NCBI GenBank assembly: GCA_963741405.1
Contig: CAVUHX010000039.1
Location: 682,001 to 746,000 of the forward strand
DNA length: 64,000 nt
Reading direction: 5' to 3'
Source: Roseiarcus sp963741405
GTDB taxonomy: Bacteria > Pseudomonadota > Alphaproteobacteria > Rhizobiales > Beijerinckiaceae
Each line of letters begins with the position of its first letter. Positions within the stretch are counted from its first letter, which is position 1. The notes beneath the pieces are model-generated. The model saw only the letters and a program-made list of their open reading frames with translations, was not told where the DNA came from and ran no database searches. The position numbers and the translations under genes are program-made. Positions 60,670 through 64,000 of this stretch are shown here, in pieces.

Positions 60670-61272
60670 GGTTTCGTTCGCTGTTCGCCGCGCTCGCCGT
60701 CGCAGGCGCTCGCCGCGGGCCCGATCGGCGCCGTGCGCGCCAACGATCCCGCGCCGCATGACGCACAGGCGGCGCCGTCCGGCGGGTCCCTCTACCAACT
60801 CCCATCGAAATGGACGACCCAGGACGGCGTAAAAGTCACGCTCGTCTCCTTCGCAGGCGCGCCGGTCGTGGCGGCGATGGGCTACACGACCTGCAAGGAC
60901 ATCTGCCCGGCGATCGTGGCCAACATGATGTGGATCGAGAAGCATCTGCCTCCCGACGCCGCCGCACGGGTGCGGTTTGCCTTTTTCAGCTTCGATCCGG
61001 AGGCCGACACGCCGGAGCGCTTGAAACTCTACGCCGACAGCCATGGGCTCGATCTTGCTCGCTGGACGCTCCTGCGCGCCGACGATGACTCGACGCGCGA
61101 ACTCGCCGCCGCCCTCGGCGTTGGCTACAAGCCCGACGGTCAGGGCGGCTTCGACCATGCGGCGATCATCTCGCTCCTCGACCAGAACGGCGAGATCGTG
61201 TTCCAGCAGCGCGGGACGCAGGCTTCGTCCGACGAACTGCTCGTTAAACTGAAGAGCTTGCTCGGGAAGTAA
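60666..61272 (+). pseudogene. SCO1/SenC copper chaperone, frameshifted in the signal peptide
   Basis: Thioredoxin-fold copper chaperone for cuproenzymes, here presumably for NirK. ATG 60666 overlaps the nirV stop and opens a signal peptide MRFRSLFAALAVA, but one extra G at 60705-60706 throws the frame; with it removed the sequence continues ALAAGPIGAVRANDP into the mature domain. That domain is intact to 61272: MGYTTCKDICPAIVANMMW with the copper CxxxC, FFSFDPEADTPERL, and the His in GGFDHAAIIS. A product from GTG 60733 would lack the signal peptide and stay in the cytoplasm. Perhaps a sequencing indel, since all functional residues are preserved. Confidence 0.75.
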
Positions 61273-61287
61273 GACGCAGGAAGCGCC

Positions 61288-62811
61288 TCAGGTTTTCGCC
61301 GGCGTCTCCTCGAGCCGCACCTGGTAGCCCCAGAGGCGGCGGATATGGCGCATCGTCGCCTCGCGCCCGGTATCGGCGAGGCCGACGCCATTGCGCACCG
61401 CGTGGCGCAGGACGAGCGGACGGTCGCCCATCAGGTCGACATCGACGACCTGGATATCGGGCTCGTTCGCTCCGACGTCGTAGCTGTCGGCAAGCGCCGA
61501 GCGCACCCGCCGATATCCTTCGTCGTCGTGGATCGCATCGACCCTGACGGTCGGGTCGGCGGACCTGTCGGTCAGCGCGAACAATTTGAACTTGCGCATG
61601 AGACGCGGCGACAGGAACTGGCGGATGAAGGATTCGTCGCGGTAGTTGGCCCACACGTCGCGAAGCACCGCCGGCCAGTCTTCTCGTCCGGCGATGTCGG
61701 GAAACCATTGCCGGTCCTCGTCGGTCGGCGCGACGCAGATACGCTGGATGTCCTGCATCATGGCGAAACCGAGCGCGTAGGGGTTAAACCCACCGTAGCG
61801 CTGATCGTCGAAATCGAACTGCGCAACGACATTGGCGTGGCTGTGGAGGATCTCCAGAAGCGCGCCCTCGGAAATGAGCCCCTTGTCGTACAGCCGGTTG
61901 ACGATCGTGTAGTGGACGAAGGTCGCGCAGCCCTCGTTCATCACCTTGGTCTGGCGTTGGGGATAGAAATATTGCGCGAGATTGCGAACGATCCGCAGGA
62001 GTTCGCGCTGCCACTTGCGCAGAACGGGGCTGTTCTTCTCCAGGAAATAGAGCAGGTTCTCCTCGGGTAGGCGCAGGCGGCGCTTGCGCTCGCGCGCCTC
62101 CTCCTCGCTGACGTCGTTTTCCTGCGGGACAGCGGCGCCCGGCACGGTGCGCCACAGGTCGCGATAGTCCTGCGTCTCGCGCTCGATCTTTTCGATCCGC
62201 CGACGCTCATAATCCGCGAGACTGAGCCTCGGCGCGCGGCGGTAGCGAAAGATCCCCTGCCCCATCAGCGCGTGGGCGGCGTCGAGAGTCGTCTCCACCG
62301 CCTCCAGACCGTGTCGTTCCTCGCAGGCGGCGACGTAGCGCTTGGCGAAGTCGAGATAGTCTAGGATGCCCGAGGGATCAGTCCATTGATGGAAGAGATA
62401 GTTGTTCTTGAAGAAATGGTTGTGGCCGAAGGCGGCGTGGGCGATGACCAGCGTCTGCATCGCCATCGTGTTCTCCTCCATGCAGTAGCTGATGCACGGA
62501 TTCGAGTTGATGACGATCTCGTAGGCGAGAGCTTGGTAGCCCTTGCGGTAGAGCGCCTCGTCCCGGGCGAAGCGCTTGCCGTAGGACCAGTGCGCGTACA
62601 TGAGCGGCATCCCGACCGACGAATAGGCGTCGAGCATTTGCTCAGCCGAGATGATCTCGATCTGGTTGGGGAACACATCGAGACCGAGTTCGTTGCGCGC
62701 AATTTCGTCGATCGCATCGTAGACGCGGCGGACGGTCGCGAAGTCCCACTCCGCTCCGTCGAACAGAAGGGCGCCGGCGGGCGCACCGGGGCGCGCGGTC
62801 GTCGCGCTCAT
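61288..62811 (-). CDS. SpoVR-family protein
   Basis: 507 residues, full length. Characteristic segments: GLDVFPNQIEIISAEQMLDAY, YSSVGMPLMYAHWSYGKRF, YEIVINSNPCISYCMEENTMAMQTLVIAHAAFGHNHFFKNN, TKVMNEGCATFVHYTIVNRL, and FNPYALGFAMMQDIQR, with the His/Glu residues of a zincin-like fold. SpoVR proteins act with the kinase PrkA/YeaG and YeaH in stress response and nitrogen limitation in proteobacteria. ATG 62811 overlaps the stop of the YeaH-type gene by four bases, so they form one operon. Confidence 0.92.
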   Translation of the reverse strand: MSATTARPGAPAGALLFDGAEWDFATVRRVYDAIDEIARNELGLDVFPNQIEIISAEQMLDAYSSVGMPLMYAHWSYGKRFARDEALYRKGYQALAYEIVINSNPCISYCMEENTMAMQTLVIAHAAFGHNHFFKNNYLFHQWTDPSGILDYLDFAKRYVAACEERHGLEAVETTLDAAHALMGQGIFRYRRAPRLSLADYERRRIEKIERETQDYRDLWRTVPGAAVPQENDVSEEEARERKRRLRLPEENLLYFLEKNSPVLRKWQRELLRIVRNLAQYFYPQRQTKVMNEGCATFVHYTIVNRLYDKGLISEGALLEILHSHANVVAQFDFDDQRYGGFNPYALGFAMMQDIQRICVAPTDEDRQWFPDIAGREDWPAVLRDVWANYRDESFIRQFLSPRLMRKFKLFALTDRSADPTVRVDAIHDDEGYRRVRSALADSYDVGANEPDIQVVDVDLMGDRPLVLRHAVRNGVGLADTGREATMRHIRRLWGYQVRLEETPAKT

Positions 62812-64000
62812 GAGCCCGCCCCCTGTCTCGACTGCCGGGCGAAGAGCTTGCGGAACACGGGATAGATGTCGGCGCGGCTCGCGACGCGCGCCATGGCGAA
62901 GTTCGGGGCATTCTCCTTCAGCCCGGCATAGGCGCGCCAAAGGTCCTTCTCGCGCGCGTCATCCGATGCGTCCTCGTCCGCGATCTCGATATAGGCGTAG
63001 TATTGCGTCAGAGGCAGGATCGCGTGGTCGAGAAGCGCCACGCACTCGCGCGAATCGCCGGTCGAATTGTCGCCATCGGAGGCCTGGGCGCAATAGACGT
63101 TCCAGTCGGCGATCGGGTACCGCGCCTCCCGCACGGCCATCATCGTCTTCAGCGCGGAACTCACCACCGTGCCGCCGGTTTCGCGTCCGTAGAAGAACTC
63201 CTGCTCGTCCACCTCCGCCGCCTCGTGGGTATGACGGATGAAGACGATGTCGACTCTCTCGTATTTCCGCTTCAGGAACAGGTGCAGCAGGATGAAGAAG
63301 CGCTTGGCGAGATCCTTCTCCCGCTCGCCCATCGACGCCGAGACGTCCATCAGGCAGAACATGACAGCCTTGGCGCGAGGCACCGTTATCGGCGTGAATC
63401 GATTGTATCGCACGTCGATCGGATCGATAAACGGGACGGCGCGCTGCCGACGCTTCAGGCGACCGATCTCGGCGGCGAGCTCGCCGATGCGCAGCTTGTC
63501 GGCCGCCTCCATCGTCGACTTGGCGCGCAGCGCCGCCAGCTCCTCTTCGAGCCGTTCGACCTCGGCATGGCTGGGTCGGCGAAGCGCCATCCGCCGGCCC
63601 ATGCTGACCCGCATCGTGCGCAGAACCGCGAGGTTGGGCGTCGCGCCGTCGCTGGTGTAGCCCGCGCGGCGGAATTCGCGCGCCGTCGCGTCCTTGAGCG
63701 ACGCTTTGACGAGGTCTGGAAGCTCGAGGTCCTCGAACAGGATATCGAGGAACTCCGCTTCCGTGAGCGCGAACGAGAACGGGTCCTCGCCGGAGCCAGA
63801 GTCCGCTCCCTCGCGGCCAGATCCGCCCCCACCGCCGCCTTTCGGTTTCTCGATCTGGTCTCCGGCGACGAATTCCTTGTTGCCGGGCAGCACGTAGTGC
63901 CGATCGCCGGAATCGCGCGACAGATGGAATTGCGGTTCGCCGATGCCGTCGGTCGGAATCGAAACCGCGCCGCCTTTGCCCGCGTCGGCGATGCTCCGTT
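62808..64000 (-). CDS. yeaH: YeaH/YhbH-family protein (DUF444), 5' end beyond window
   Basis: About 397 residues visible, running off the window edge in frame (upstream codons read AGKGGAVSIPTDGIGEPQFHL). YeaH marks: DRHYVLPGNKEFVAGDQIEKPKGGGGGG, a helical middle, and a von Willebrand A-like domain near VMFCLMDVSASMGEREKDLAKRFF with a MIDAS-like DVSAS, IRHTHEAAEVDEQEFFYGRETGGTVVSSAL, and ADWNVYCAQASDGDN. In enterobacteria YeaH is encoded between prkA (yeaG) and spoVR-like genes and takes part in the same stress pathway; prkA may lie just outside the window. Confidence 0.9.
   Translation of the reverse strand, partial: RSIADAGKGGAVSIPTDGIGEPQFHLSRDSGDRHYVLPGNKEFVAGDQIEKPKGGGGGGSGREGADSGSGEDPFSFALTEAEFLDILFEDLELPDLVKASLKDATAREFRRAGYTSDGATPNLAVLRTMRVSMGRRMALRRPSHAEVERLEEELAALRAKSTMEAADKLRIGELAAEIGRLKRRQRAVPFIDPIDVRYNRFTPITVPRAKAVMFCLMDVSASMGEREKDLAKRFFILLHLFLKRKYERVDIVFIRHTHEAAEVDEQEFFYGRETGGTVVSSALKTMMAVREARYPIADWNVYCAQASDGDNSTGDSRECVALLDHAILPLTQYYAYIEIADEDASDDAREKDLWRAYAGLKENAPNFAMARVASRADIYPVFRKLFARQSRQGAGS

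Noticed and set aside
1..64000. tRNA and rRNA genes
   Set aside because: No T-loop GGTTCGAATCC-type context with a matching acceptor stem and no rRNA signature was found on reading; a covariance search would settle this.

Overview
The window is GC-rich chromosomal DNA (one exception is the AT-rich stretch around 11.2 kb) from an alphaproteobacterium, most likely of the order Hyphomicrobiales. The evidence is gene content: a class II aldolase/pgk/gap/transketolase cluster divergent from a DUF4164-zapA pair, ArgC of the short type, and above all a methylsuccinyl-CoA dehydrogenase, which belongs to the ethylmalonyl-CoA pathway of serine-cycle methylotrophs and relatives. A methanotroph or methylotroph of the Methylocystis/Methylobacterium type is a reasonable inference, not a demonstrated identity. 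No rRNA, tRNA or CRISPR array was recognised.

Layout. 0-7 kb is a mobile-element zone: a partial gene, a 5'-truncated group II intron remnant with a full-length group II intron inserted directly behind its domain V, a truncated marC, a regulator gene split by an ISL3-family element with target duplication, and an IS701-family element flanked by CTAG. 7-12.3 kb holds small secreted/lipoprotein genes, phzF-nudix, a PilZ protein, an SPW-repeat membrane protein, a HAD phosphatase and argC. 12.5-14.8 kb has tiny Gly/Met-rich membrane peptides, a MITE, a dead cytochrome c, a SHOCT protein and a vapBC pair. 15-18.1 kb has a BASS-type transporter and an operon of an FAD-linked oxidase with a DUF4242-nucleotidyl cyclase fusion. 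18.4-20.6 kb is a scar where fragments of osmC, a second group II intron maturase, an IS91-like element and an FAD monooxygenase abut. 21-24.1 kb has a 4Fe-4S protein, a frameshifted thioesterase and a second vapBC.

24.3-30 kb is the central-carbon operon tkt-gap-pgk-fba (minus strand), with DUF4164-zapA opposite. 31-36.4 kb has a response regulator and PAS histidine kinase, an SDR and leuA with a candidate leader peptide. 36.7-41.6 kb is a sugar locus: fucose-isomerase-like enzyme, periplasmic binding protein, ABC permease and a gutted ABC ATPase. 41.6-54.4 kb mixes metabolism and housekeeping: FAD monooxygenase, methyltransferase, YihY, mcd, RlpA-like, DenD-like, histidine kinase, nadK, Nudix, two DUF302 proteins and a collagen-like lipoprotein.

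54.5-61.3 kb is a nitrite/NO module: hemerythrin, Crp/Fnr regulator, DsrC/TusE-like protein, a CopD-like membrane protein, NnrS, a PAS protein, a NirK fused to cytochrome c, NirV and SCO1. Three FNR/NnrR-type palindromes (TTRAC-N4-RTCAA) sit in front of hemerythrin, between dsrC-like and the nnrS operon, and in front of nirK, so the module looks like one regulon. The window ends in the spoVR-yeaH operon.

A recurring feature is single-nucleotide frameshifts in otherwise well preserved genes (at least ten, including nadK and SCO1). Some are surely decay of mobile elements, but the number suggests that indel errors in the assembly should be considered.
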